Positions 19,284 through 31,900 of a stretch of DNA of 64,000 nucleotides are shown here, in pieces; position 1 is the stretch's first letter, and each line of letters opens with the position of its first letter. This DNA comes from Curvibacter sp. GWA2_63_95 (GTDB lineage Bacteria; Pseudomonadota; Gammaproteobacteria; Burkholderiales; Burkholderiaceae_C): positions 1 through 64,000 of the forward strand of contig MGPB01000011.1 of NCBI GenBank assembly GCA_001795455.1, written 5' to 3'. Made by a program: the position numbers and the translations under genes. A model generated the notes under the pieces. It saw only the letters and a list, made by a program, of their open reading frames with translations, made no database searches and was not told the origin of the DNA.

Positions 19284-19601
19284 ATGGACCTCAAACTCAC
19301 CCCCGTCACCATGCCCACCACGATTCGCCCCGGCGCCGGGGTGCGTCCGGCGGCCTCCGCGTCGGCAGAAGGGGTGGGGGGCAGCTTCTCCGGGGCGCTC
19401 AAAGGGGCCCTGCAATCGGTCAGCGCCACCCAAAACGAATCGACCCGGCTGCAGCGCGAAGTGCAGATGGAAAACCCAAAAGTCAGCCTGGAAGAGACCA
19501 TGGTGGCGATCCAGAAGGCCCAGATCGGCTTCCAGGCCACCTTGCATGTGCGCAACCGCATGGTGCAGGCCTACACCGACATCATGAATATGCAAGTTTG
19601 A
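19284..19601 (+). CDS. fliE: FliE, flagellar hook-basal body protein
   Basis: The 105-residue protein links the MS ring to the rod. The C-terminal half carries the family signature (NPKVSLEETMVAIQKAQIG followed by FQATLHVRNRMVQAYTDIMN). It is transcribed divergently from fliF across a 171-base region (19113-19283), where class II (FlhDC-dependent) control would be expected, but I could not assign an operator by eye. It marks the left border of the non-flagellar island. Confidence 0.96.
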   Translation: MDLKLTPVTMPTTIRPGAGVRPAASASAEGVGGSFSGALKGALQSVSATQNESTRLQREVQMENPKVSLEETMVAIQKAQIGFQATLHVRNRMVQAYTDIMNMQV

Positions 19602-19620
19602 TTTATTTACTATAAAAATA

Positions 19621-19663
19621 ATAGCTGTTCACGCATATTCCACGGGGGCTAGAGCCCTATTTG
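19621..19663. repeat. Short intergenic repeat, copy 1
   Basis: This 43-base element (ATAGCTGTTC ... CTATTTG) matches 33 of 43 positions with 52364-52406, by ungapped alignment by eye. Both copies follow a stop codon closely. From memory it resembles a dispersed 3-prime-end repeat of Comamonadaceae genomes; that link was not checked. Confidence 0.55.
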
Positions 19664-19762
19664 ATGCCAAACTTAGCACCCACCCCTGGCAACCCCACGC
19701 GTCGCCGCGTCGGCCAAGCCATGCCTGGTGCAGCCACGGTATCGGCCCAGACAGGCAAATCC

Positions 19763-19789
19763 TAAAGACTTCTTCAAAACTGCCGTAAT
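19763..19789 (+). promoter_or_regulatory. Sigma28 (FliA)-like promoter of the giant RTX-like gene
   Basis: TAAAGACT, 11 bases, then GCCGTAAT: compared with the enterobacterial sigma28 consensus TAAAGTTT-N11-GCCGATAA this is 6/8 and 5/8, with the key TAAAG and GCCG blocks intact and the spacing exact. A start near 19796 would give a leader of about 120 bases, like the flagellin promoter at 49294-49320. It would place the giant gene in the late flagellar regulon. Confidence 0.55.
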
Positions 19790-19916
19790 AACCATGAGAT
19801 GCCGAATTGTTAGTTTCGGGGGCACGGGCCTCCGAACGCCCTGGCGCACTCAGCTTGCAGCGAGAGACGTCCAAGGCTAGGCTAGTTAGCAGACCCCAAT
19901 TTTCGAGAGGCTCGAC

Positions 19917-22900
19917 ATGACCACGATCACCATTTCCGGCGGCGACAGCAACCTGACCCTGCCTGGGAACATCGACACGATCATTGGGGGCACTGGCGAC
20001 GACACGATCACGATCAGCAGTGCGCTGAATTCGACGATCGACCTGGGGGCGAACTCCGGCACCGGGGTGGACTCCCTCACGCTGGGCAATTTCATCAACA
20101 CCGCCACCATCTCGAACATCGAGACCGTGACCGGTGGCACCCTGGCAGACACCTTGACGCTGGGAGTGGCCACTTCCGGCTCCACCATCTACGCGGGCGG
20201 GGGTACCGACAAGGTCACCCTGGCGGATGGCACCAACGACATCACCCTGAACAGTGTCGAAACCGTGGTGGGCGGCACTGGCGCAGACACCGTTGCCCTG
20301 GGCGGCTCAATCGGCACGGCCAACGTGAACCTCGGGGCTGGCGATGATGCACTGCTGCTGTCCAGCGTCGTCACCACCGGCAGCTTCGACCTGGGCGCCG
20401 GCAACGACGCCATCACCCTGGCCAGCGGCACCAACACCATCACGGTGGCCGGTGCGGAGACCGTCACAGGCGGCACGCTGGCCGATGTGGTCACCCTCAC
20501 CTCGGCTATTGCTTCAGCCGGTGTCATTGACCTCAAAGCCGGCGCCGACCTGCTGACCCTGGCGGCTGGCGCCAACGTCGCCACCATCACTGGCGCCGAA
20601 AGCATTGCGACCGCGGGCTCGGGCGATGACACCATCACCCTGGGCGCCGCCCAAACGGGCACCATCAACCTCGGCGCGGGCGCCGACGTACTGACCCTGT
20701 TTGGCACCGGCACCAACAGCCTGACCTTGTCCAACATCGAAAGCATTCTGGGCGACTCCGCGGCCGACACCATCACCCTGGGTGCCGCCCAAACAGGCGG
20801 CACGATTGACCTGAACGATGGCACCGATTCGCTGACCCTGGCCAACGGTGTCAACACCCTGACGGTGTCGGGCACCGAGACCCTCACCGGCAACTCTGGC
20901 GCAGACACCATCACGCTGGGCGAGGCCATGGTCAACGGCGTGGTCAACCTGGGAGCGGGCACGGACACCCTGACGCTGCTGGCGTCTGACACCACCGGCC
21001 AGAGCGTGACTGCCACTGGCGTGGAAACACTGACCGCAGGCTCTGGTGCCGACACCATCACCATGGGTGCCGCCATCACCGGCGGCAACTACAACCTGGG
21101 CGACGATGCCGATGCGATCACCTTGGCGGGAGCCGCCAACACCATCACATTGAGCAATGCCGAATCGGTCACAGGCGGAACCGGTGCAGACACCGTCACC
21201 TTTGGGGCCGCCATTTCAGGCGCCACGGTGGGGTTGGGCAATGGGGCCGACAGCCTCACCCTGGCAGCTGGCGGAAACACCGTCACCGTAACGGGCACCG
21301 AGTCCATTACCGGTGGCGCGGGTGACGATCTGTTGACCCTATCCACGGCATCTTCGGGCGTGACGATTGACTTGGCGGGCGGCACCGGCGACAGGGTCAC
21401 CTTGGCCGCAGGGGGCAATTCCCTCAATATTTCGGGCGCAGAGTCCATCACTGGCGGCGCCGACGCGGACGCCATCACGCTGGGTGCCGCCCAAGCCAGC
21501 GGAACCATCGACCTCGCCGCCGGCACTGACAACCTGACCCTGGCCAACGGCGTGAACACCCTGACCGTGCTGGGCACAGAAACGATTGCCGGCAACTCAG
21601 GGGTAGACACCATCACCCTGGGCTCCGCCATTGCCGCGGGCAGCATCAACCTGGGGGCTGGCGCCGACGAACTGACCCTGTTCGACACCGCCACCAACAG
21701 CCTGACAGCCACAGGCGTGGAGAGCATTCTGGGTGGCAGCGGTGCGGACACCGTGACCCTGGGCGCCGCCCTTTCAGGCGCAAGCATCGACTTGGCCAGC
21801 GGTGCAGACGTACTGACCTTGGCCAGCGGCACCAACAACCTGACGCTATCCAACGTGGAAAGCGTGACCGGCAATACTGGCAACGACACCATCACCTTGG
21901 GTGCTGCGGTCACAGGTGGCACCTTCAACCTGGGCAATGGCCAGGACAGCCTGACCCTGCTTCAAACGGGCACCGCCAACAACACCGCCACGGTCACGGG
22001 TATCGAGACCATCACCGGCGGCAGTGGCGACGACGACATCACGTTCACTGGCGGCATCACCGGCGGCAGCATCACATTGGGCGATGGCACGGGCGACAAG
22101 CTGACACTGGGCGGTGCCTCCACCCTCACGCTGGACGGCACCATCGAAACCGTGGTGGGCAGCAACGGCAACGACACAGTGACGCTGAGTGCTGCGGTCA
22201 CCGCGGGCAGCTACGATCTGGGCGCAGGCTCCGACAAACTGAACCTGGCCGCTGGTGGCAATACCCTGACCCTGAATGGCAGCATTGAGACCGTGGTGGG
22301 TGGCGCGGGTGCCGACAACATCACCTTCTCCGCCGCACTGACCAATGTGGTGATCGATGCCGCCAGCGGCATCGACACCCTGACCTTGGCGGACACCTCC
22401 AACTCCTTCCAGGCCTCCAATGTAGAGTCCATCGTGGGCGGCTCCGGCGCCGACCAGATCACACTGAACACCACCGTCACCAACGGCGCCTTTGACCTGG
22501 CCGAGGGCGCGACAGACCGCCTGACTCTGGCCAACGGCACCAACAGCCTCACCACCACCGATGTGGAAACCGTGATTGGTGGCACCGGTGACGACACACT
22601 GACGCTGACCACCGTCACCACCAACGGCACCTACAGCCTGGGTGCCGGCAATGACAAGATCACCCTGGCCAACGCCAACAACGTGCTGGCGGTATCCAAT
22701 ATCGAAACCATCGTGGGCGTCGCTGGCGATGACACCGTATCCTTCAACGCCGCCATCTCGGGCGGCATTGTGGATTTGGGCGGTGGCACCGACCAGCTCA
22801 ATTTGGCCGATGGCGCCAACGTAGTCACGGCGACAGGCATCGAAGCCATCGTCGGCAACTCAGGGGCAGATACGGTCACCATCACCGATGCCATGGCCAG

Positions 22901-25900
22901 CGGCAGCACCGTGGACCTGGGCGACGGGGCATCGGACGCCCTGATCCTGCAAGGCAACGGCAATACCCTTACCGTCTCGGGCACAGAAAGCCTGACCGGC
23001 AGCACTGGCAACGACTTGGTCACCCTGGGTGCAGGCATCTCCGGCGCCACGTTCAACCTTGGTGCGGGCACCGACACGCTGACCTTGTCACTGGGCAACC
23101 ACACCGTCACCGTTAACAACGTCGAGTCTGTCTTGGGCGATGGTGGTACCGACGCCATCACCTTCTCCAATGTGGTCACAGGGGGCAGTTATGACCTTGC
23201 TGCCGGGACCGACCAGGTCACCCTGGGCAACGGCTCAAGTGCCAACACCATCACCGTCAGCAATGCCGAGAGCTTCACCGGAAGCTCGGCCGCGGACACC
23301 GTCACTTTCGGTGCCGCGGTAGCCGCAGGCACAGTGAACCTGGGTGTGGGTGCCGACAGCCTGACGCTGGCCAGCGGCACCAATGCGCTTACCGTCACCG
23401 CGACAGAAAGCATCACCGGCAACGCAGGGGCCGACACCATCACATTGGGCGGCGCCATGGCAGCGGGCACCTTTGACCTGCTGGGCGGCAATGACGAGCT
23501 GATTTTGGCCAATGGCACCAACGCCATTACCGCCACCAATATCGAGTCCATTCTGGGCGGCACGGGCGGCGACACGATCACCCTGGGCACCGGCTCCACG
23601 GCGGCCACCGTCGATTTGGGCGCTGGCGCCGATGCCTTGAACCTCGCCGCAGCAGGCGGCACCTTCACGGTATCGGGCACCGAATCCATCACCGGCGGTG
23701 CTGCTGCCGACTTGGTGACTTTGGGTGCAGCGATCAGCGGCGCCACCGTCAACCTGGCCGGAGACACCGGTGACGTACTGACATTGGCCAACGGCAGCAA
23801 CACCGTCACTGCCGTGGGTGTAGAGACCGTGGTCGGTGGCAATGCGGGCGACACCGTGGTGCTGACCAACACCACCAACGCACTCACCGTGAGTGGCGTG
23901 GAAACCGTAGTTGGCAACTCGGGCAACGACTCCTTGTCCCTGACCAATATCGCCAACACCCTGACCATCAGCAGTATTGAGACCCTGACAGGCGGCACAC
24001 TGAATGACGCCATCACCCTGAGCACCGCCATAAGCGGTGCCAGCTATGACCTGGCGGGCGGTTCCGACACCATCACCCTGGCCAGCGGCGCCAACAACCT
24101 GACCGTTACCGGCGTAGAGAGCGTCGTGGGCGGCGGTGCCACCGACACCCTGACCCTCGGGGGCAATGGCAGCACACTCACCGTGTCGGCCGTTGAAACC
24201 ATTGCCGGCAGCACCGGTGATGACGTCGTTACGCTGGGCACCAGCGTGAGCGGCGGCAACTTCGATTTGGCGGGCGGCAACGACACGCTGAACTTGGCGG
24301 CTGGCGGCAATACCTTGACCGTCAGCGGCAACGTGGAAACCCTGGTGGGTGGTGCGGGCAATGACCTGATCACGATCGGCAGCGCCGTCACCGGCCTGAC
24401 CTACGACCTGGGCAGTGGTGCGGACCGCCTGACCCTCTCCAGCGCGGGCGACAACGCCATTACCGCCATCGGTATCGAGAGCGTGGTGGGTGGCACGGCC
24501 AACGATGCTGTAACCTTCACCGCCGCCATCTCGGGTACGGCCATTGACCTGGGTGCAGGTACCCAAGACAAAATCACGCTGGCCGACGGCACCAACACCC
24601 TGTCCCTCAACGCCAGCGTGGAAACCGTGGTCGGCGGCACGGGTGCCGATGCCATCACCCTCACAGCAGCTGTTACGGGCCATGTGTATTCGCTGGGCAC
24701 AGGCGCGGATAGCCTGACCCTGTCGGGCACCGGCAATAACACCATCACCGCCACCGATATTGAAAGCATCAATGGCGGCAACCTGAACGACACCGTCACA
24801 CTTGGGGCCGTCGTCACAGGTGCCACCATCAACCTCAATGGTGGCAGCGACCGTCTGATCTTGGCCGATGGCGCAGCCAACACGGTGACGCTCAGCGGCG
24901 TGGAATCCATCACGGGTGGCACGGGTGATGACAACGTCACCTTGGCGGCAGCCGTCACGGGCGGCACGATTTCGCTGGGCGCAGGCACCGACACCCTGAC
25001 CCTGGGCGCTGCCTCCACCCTGACGCTGGACACCACCGTTGAGACCCTGGTGGGCAGCAACGGCAACGACACCATCACACTGAGTGCGGCGGTAAGTACC
25101 GGCAGCTACGATTTGGGCGCTGGCTCCAACGACCAGCTCGCCCTCTCCACTACCGGCAACAACACCCTCACACTGGGCAACAGCGTAGAAACCCTGTCAT
25201 CAGGCTCCGGCGACGACACCATTGTGCTGAGTGCCGCTGTCTCGAATATGCGCGTGGACCTGGGCGCAGGCTCCGACAGCCTGAGCCTGGCCAACGGCAG
25301 CAACTCCCTGACGCTGGCCAACATTGAGTCCGTCACCGGTGGCACCGGTGTGGACCAACTGACCTACACCACCACATTGACAGCAGGCCAGATTGACCTC
25401 GGCACCGGCTCTGCAGACAAGGTGATTCTGGCCAATGGCGCCAACACCCTGACTACCTCCGGCGTAGAAACCGTGGTGGGCGGCACCGGCAACGACACCC
25501 TGAGCCTGGCCGACGCCAGCTCCTTTGGTGTGTATGACCTGGGTGCGGGCAGCACAGACCAAATCAATCTGAGCGCAGCCGGTGACAACAACGTCATCGT
25601 GAAAAACACCGAGTCCGTTGTCGGCCTGGGCGCCAACGACACCGTGGCCTTGGGCAACAGCATCACCAATGGCCAGATCAACCTGGGCGCCGGCACCGAC
25701 ACCCTGAATCTGTTTGACTCGCCCAACAGCCTGACCATCACGGGTGTGGAAACCCTGGTTGGCGACTCTGGCGCCGACACCGTGACACTGGCCACGGCCG
25801 TCACCGCGCTGGATGCCAACCTGGGCGCTGGCGCAGACACGCTGATTCTGGCCAACGGGGCCAACACCCTGTCGGTAAGCAACGTAGAAACCATCACCGG

Positions 25901-28900
25901 AAACAGCGGTGCCGACACCGTCACCCTGGGCTCTGGCGTAAGTGGCGGCACCATCAACTTGGGAGCTGGCACCGACAGCCTGACACTGTTCAACGATGTC
26001 AACGTACTGACCCTGACTGGCGTGGAAACGGTGGTTGGCGACGCTGGTGCAGACACCATCACTTTGACCGATGCGGTGTCAGGCGCCATCAACCTGAACG
26101 GTGGTAACGACACCCTGAATCTGGCCAACGGAGCCAACACGCTGACCATTTCCAACGTGGAAACGGTTAACGGTGGTACGGGGGCCGACACGGTAACCTT
26201 TGGCACCGCCATTACCGACACCACGGTCAACCTGGGCGCTGGTTCCGACACCCTGACCCTGGCCGATGGCACCAACGCGGTCACGACCCTGCAGGTGGAG
26301 AGCATCGTGGGTGGCACTGGCGACGACACCGTCACCTTAGGCGGCGCCTTGTCGGGTGCCAGCGTTGACCTCAACGCAGGCGCCGACACCCTGATCCTGG
26401 CTAACGGCGTCAACGTGCTGACCGTCACCGATGTGGAAAGCCTCACAGGGGGCACCGGGGCCGACACCATCACCCTGGGCAGTGGCAGCACGGCCGCAAC
26501 TATCGACTTGGGCGCGGCGACAGATATCTTGAACCTGTCCAACTCCGGCGGTACCTTCACAGTGAGTGGTGTGGAAACCCTGGCTGGTGGCACGGGCGAT
26601 GACAACGTCACCCTGGGAGCTGCCACCTCGGGTGCCGTGGTGAACCTGGGCACTGGCACCGACACCCTGACCTTGGCCAATGGCGCCAATACGGTGACCG
26701 TGACAGGCGCAGAAACCATCACCGGCGACTCGGGCGCCGACTTGGTCACCCTGGGCGGCACCGTCACTGGCGCCACAGTCAATCTGGCGGATGGCAGCGA
26801 CCGTCTGGTTCTGGCCAATGGCACCAACACCCTGACCGTCAGCAACACCGAATCGGTGGGTGGTGGCACAGGCAGTGACACACTCACGCTGACCAATATC
26901 GCCAACAGTTTGACCCTGAGCAGCATCGAAAGCGTGGTCGGCGGTACCCTGGCCGATGCCATTACCCTGACTACCGCGGTAACGGGTGGCAATTACAGCC
27001 TGGGCGCAGGCGCAGACAGCCTCACCCTGTCTGGTGCAGCGGCCAACACGCTCACAGCAACCGACATTGAAACCATCACCGGTGGCTCGTCCGCCGACAA
27101 CGTGGTGCTCGGTGCGGCCCTGACGGCCGGCACCATTGACCTGGGTGCGGGCACCGATGCCCTGACCCTGGCCGCGGGCGGCAACACCCTGACCCTGAGC
27201 AATGTGGAAACCATCACGGCCACCGGTAGCGGTGACGATTCCATCACCTTGGCCACCAGCGTTTCTGGTGGCAGCGTGGACCTGGGGACCGGCAGCGACA
27301 CCCTGACCCTGGGCGCCAGCGGCAACACGCTGACCGTAGCCACCTCCATCGAAAGCCTGGTGGGCAGTGCGGGTGACGACATCATCACCCTGGGTGGTGC
27401 GGTCTCCGGCCAAATCTACGACCTGGGTGCAGGTGCGGCCGACCGCCTTATTTTGTCAGCGGCAGGTGCCAACGACCTCACCGTCAATGCCATCGAAACC
27501 ATCAGCGGCGCAGGTGCCAATGACACGGTGCGTTTCAGCGCAGCGGTCAGCGGCGTGACCGTGGACCTGGGCGGAGGGACGGGCGACCGCGTGGTGCTGG
27601 CCGATGGTGCCAACACCCTGTCGCTGAACGGCACGGTAGAAACCGTGACAGGCGGGACCGGCGCCGACAACATCACCCTCACAACCACCGTGAGCGGAGC
27701 CATCTACAACTTGGGCGATGGCGCAGACAGACTGACCCTGGCGAACGGCAACAATACCCTGACTGCCAGTGATGTGGAAAGCATCACGGGCGGAACCGGG
27801 GTCGATAACGTCACCCTGGGAACCGCCGTCAGCGGCGCACAAATCGACCTGGGCGGCAACATCGGCGACAAACTCACATTGGCCAATGGCGCCAATACGG
27901 TGACCGCCAGCAATGTGGAAACCATTGTGGGCGACAGTGGTGCCGATGTGGTGACCCTGAATACCGTGATCGCTGGGGGCAATATCGATCTGGGTGACGG
28001 CACAGACCAGTTGGTCCTGAAAAATGGCACCAACAACCTGACCGCCACCAATATTGAAACCATTTCGGGTGGAACCGGAGCCGACACCATTACCCTGGGC
28101 GCTGCCCAAACCAGTGGCACCTTCAATCTGGGTGCTGGTACCGACACACTCAACCTGTCCTCCAGTGGCAGCAACACACTGACCCTTGACGCCAGCGTAG
28201 AGCGCCTCAACGGGGGCACTGCCGCCGACGCCATCACCCTGACGCAAGCGGTGTCGGGTGCGGTGTTCGATCTGTCCGGTGGTGCAGACAGCCTGACGCT
28301 GGCCAACGGCACCAACATCCTGACCGCCTCTTCGGTGGAGTCCATCACCGGCTCGGCCGGCGACGAAGACATTACCCTGGGTGCTGCCATCAATGGCGCA
28401 ACCATCGCCATGGCAGGCGGCAATGACACCCTGACCCTCTCGGGTGCTGGCAACAACACGGTGACAGTGAGTGACGTGGAGTCTGTGGTCGGTGCGGGCG
28501 GCAACGACAACATCACACTGAGCACTATCCTGACCGGCGGCAGCGTGAGCCTGGGTGGCGGCAGCGATGCCCTGATCCTGGCAGCAGGTGCCAACGTCGC
28601 CACCGTGGATGGCGTGGAAACCCTCACCACCAGTGGCTCGGGCGACGACACCATCACCCTTTCCAGCGCCAGTCCGTTTGGGGCCAGCGTAAATCTGGGG
28701 GCCGGCGCAGACAATCTGACACTGGCCGCAGGTGGCAACACCATGACCCTAACCGGCGTGGAATCTGTCACCGGCAACGCAGGGGCCGACATCATCACCA
28801 TGGCAGCAGCCATCAGTGGTGCGACCCTGGATCTGGCCGCAGGCATTGACAAGCTGTACCTGGCCGACGGTGGCAACACCGTGACCACGTCCAACGTGGA

Positions 28901-31900
28901 GAGCGTGACAGGCGGCAGTGGTGACGATGCGGTCACGCTGCTGACGACATTGACCGGCGGCACGATCGACCTGGGCGCTGGCGCCGACGCGCTGACCTTG
29001 GCAGATGGTGTCAACACCATCACGGCGTTCAATACCGTGGAAACCATTACCGGCGGCATTGGGGCTGACACTGTCACCTTCAGTGGCGCCATCACAGCCG
29101 GCAATTACAACTTGGGCGCAGGCACAGACTCGCTGGTCCTGGCCCTTGGCACCAATACCTTCACTGCGAGCAGCGCCGTAGAAACGATTGTGGGCAACGC
29201 AGGAGCAGACACGATCACCCTGGATGGTGGCGTGAGCGGCAACAGCTACGAACTGGGCGCAGGCACCGACCGCCTGAACCTCTCGGGCCTGGCCGACAAC
29301 ACCCTGACCCTCAATGGCTCGATCGAGTCCTTGGTGGGGGATTCCGCGGCCGACACCATCACCCTGGGCAGTGCCGTCAGCGGCCATACCTATGACCTGG
29401 CAGGCGGTACCGACACCCTGCAGCTTGCCGACGGCGTGAACAACCTGACCGTTGCCAACATTGAAACCATTGTGGGAGGCACGGGCGCAGACACCTTGGT
29501 GCTGAACAGCGTTGTCACTGGCGGCTCCATCGACCTGGGAGCAGGCAGCGACAAGATCAGCTTGGCCAATGGCGCCAACACCATCACCATCTCGAACGTC
29601 GAAACCATTGTGGGCAACTCTGGCAACGACTTGGTGACATTGGCTACCGCCATTGCGGGTGGCTCCATCGCTCTGGGCGCGGGCACCGGCGACGTGCTGA
29701 CACTGGCAGACTTCAACAACACCCTGTCCATTGACAACAGTATCGAAAGTCTGGTGGGCGGAACGGCCAACGACAGTGTCACCCTCACCAGCGCGGTGAC
29801 TGGCTTCAGCTACGACCTGGGCGATGGCACCGACACCCTGACGCTCATGAACAGCGGCACGGGGGCCAACACCGTCACCCTGTCCAATATTGAGAATTTG
29901 GTCGGCGGTTCGGGGGCAGACACCGTCACCCTGGCGACGGCCGTGACCGCAGGCACCTACAACCTGGGCGCGGGCAACGACACCTTGGTGTTGGGCAACT
30001 TCAACAATACCCTGACCACACAGAACATCGAAAACATCACCGGCAACAGCGGTGACGATGACATTACCCTGGGCGCTGGCGTCACATCCGGCAGTTTCAG
30101 TCTGGGTGATGGCAACGACGTCCTGCGCTTGGCCAATGCTGCCAACACCCTGTCCATCGGTGGCGATATCGAAACCCTGGTCGGCAACTCGGGGGTAGAC
30201 ACCATCACGCTGACAACTGCAGTCAGCGGACGCACCTTCGATTTGGGGGCCGGCATTGACAAATTGACCCTGGCAAATGGAGCCAACACCGTCACGTTGG
30301 GAAATATCGAAACCGTGGTGGGCGGCACGGGCGCAGACAGTGTGACCCTGTTGGCGGGGGCATCGGGTGCCAACATCAGCTTGGGGGCTGGCGCTGACGT
30401 CCTGACCTTGGCAAACTTCAACAACACGCTGTCCATCGACAGCAGCACCGAATCGCTGGTCGGCGGCACATTGGCAGACGCCATAACCTTGACTGCGCCG
30501 GTCACAGGTGGCATCTACGACCTGGGCGCCGGAACGGATACCTTGCGTCTACTGGTAACCGGCACGGCAGCAAACTCCGTCACCGTGTCCAATATCGAAT
30601 CGCTGGTCGGCGGCTCTGGTGCGGACACCGTGGTGCTGAGCACTCTGGCCAACAACGCAGTGTTTGATCTGGGTGCTGGCGCAGGTGACAAGATCACGCT
30701 GAACGACAGCGGCAACAATACCCTCAGTGTGGGCGGCACCGAAACCATCGTCGGCAACGACGGCAATGACACCGTCACGCTGACAACCGCCCTGTCCGGC
30801 ACCGGGCTGAGCATCGTGCTGGGCAGCGGCACGGACAGCCTGTCCCTTGCCAACGGCGTGAACACGCTGACCCTGGCAAGTGACATCGAATCCGTCACGG
30901 GCAATTCTGGGGCCGACACCATCACTTTGAGCGAAGCGGTGTCGGGCAATGTGTACAACCTGGGGGCTGGTACGGATGCACTGACCCTGACGGGTGCAGG
31001 CAACACGGTCACTGCCAGCGGTGTGGAAACACTCACGGGCAGCACAGGGGCGGACCTGGTCACACTCACAACTGCCCAAAGCACAGGGACCTACAACCTG
31101 GGCGCCGGGGCTGACGTACTGACACTGGCAGACGGCCTGAACACCCTGACTTTGAGCGGCGTGGAGTCGCTGACCGGCGGCACGGGGGCAGACACCATCA
31201 CCTTCGGTGCCATCATTTCGGGCGCCACTGTCGACCTTGGCAGCGGTGTGGACAAGTTGACCCTTGCCCATGGCGCCGGCAACACCTTGACCCTGAGCAA
31301 CATCGAGACACTGGTGGGAGGATCGGGTGCCGATGTCATCACGCTGACAACCGCAGCCTCGGGCGCAAATATTGACCTGGGTCTGGGCAACGACACCTTG
31401 CAACTGGCGGATGCAGCCAACACCCTCACACTGAACGGCAGCATTGAGTCGCTGATCGGCGGCACATTGGACGACAGCATTACCCTGACTGCCGCAGTGT
31501 CTGGACGGACCATCGACCTCGGCGACGGCGCTGACAGGCTGGTACTGGCCAACGGTGTGAACACCCTCACGCTCAGCAATGTGGAAAGCCTGGTTGCCAA
31601 TGCAGGCGCAGATACGATTACCCTGGGCTCCTCGGTCACCAACCAGACCTTTGATCTGGCTGGCGGCATCGACAAATTGGTGCTGAAAACAACAGGCACC
31701 GATGCCAACGTACTGACCGTGGCCAACACCGAAACCCTTGTAGGTGGCAGCGGCGACGACACGGTGACGCTGGCTGCAGCCGTCTCAGGCGTCAGCATTT
31801 CGCTGGGGGCAGGCACGGCCGACACGCTGGTACTGGCCACCACGGGCACCAACACCCTGGTGTTGAACACGGACATCGAAACCCTGACCGCCGGAGCCGC

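Larger units (their letters stand above)
19602..19916. other. Intergenic region between fliE and the giant RTX-like gene
   Basis: This 315-base stretch has no convincing gene. It holds a short family-type repeat just after fliE (19621-19663), a sigma28-like promoter (19763-19789), a long leader of about 120 bases, and a GAGAGG ribosome-binding site at 19905-19910. The DNA right after fliE is markedly AT-rich (19601-19622). Confidence 0.6.

Noticed and set aside
19735..19761. Minus-strand sigma28-like match (TTAGGATT-N11-GCCGATAC) upstream of the giant gene
   Set aside because: It would transcribe antisense through fliE away from the giant gene; the -35 matches only 5/8 and no gene would start from it. 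It overlaps the region of the more sensible plus-strand element, so I treat it as chance.
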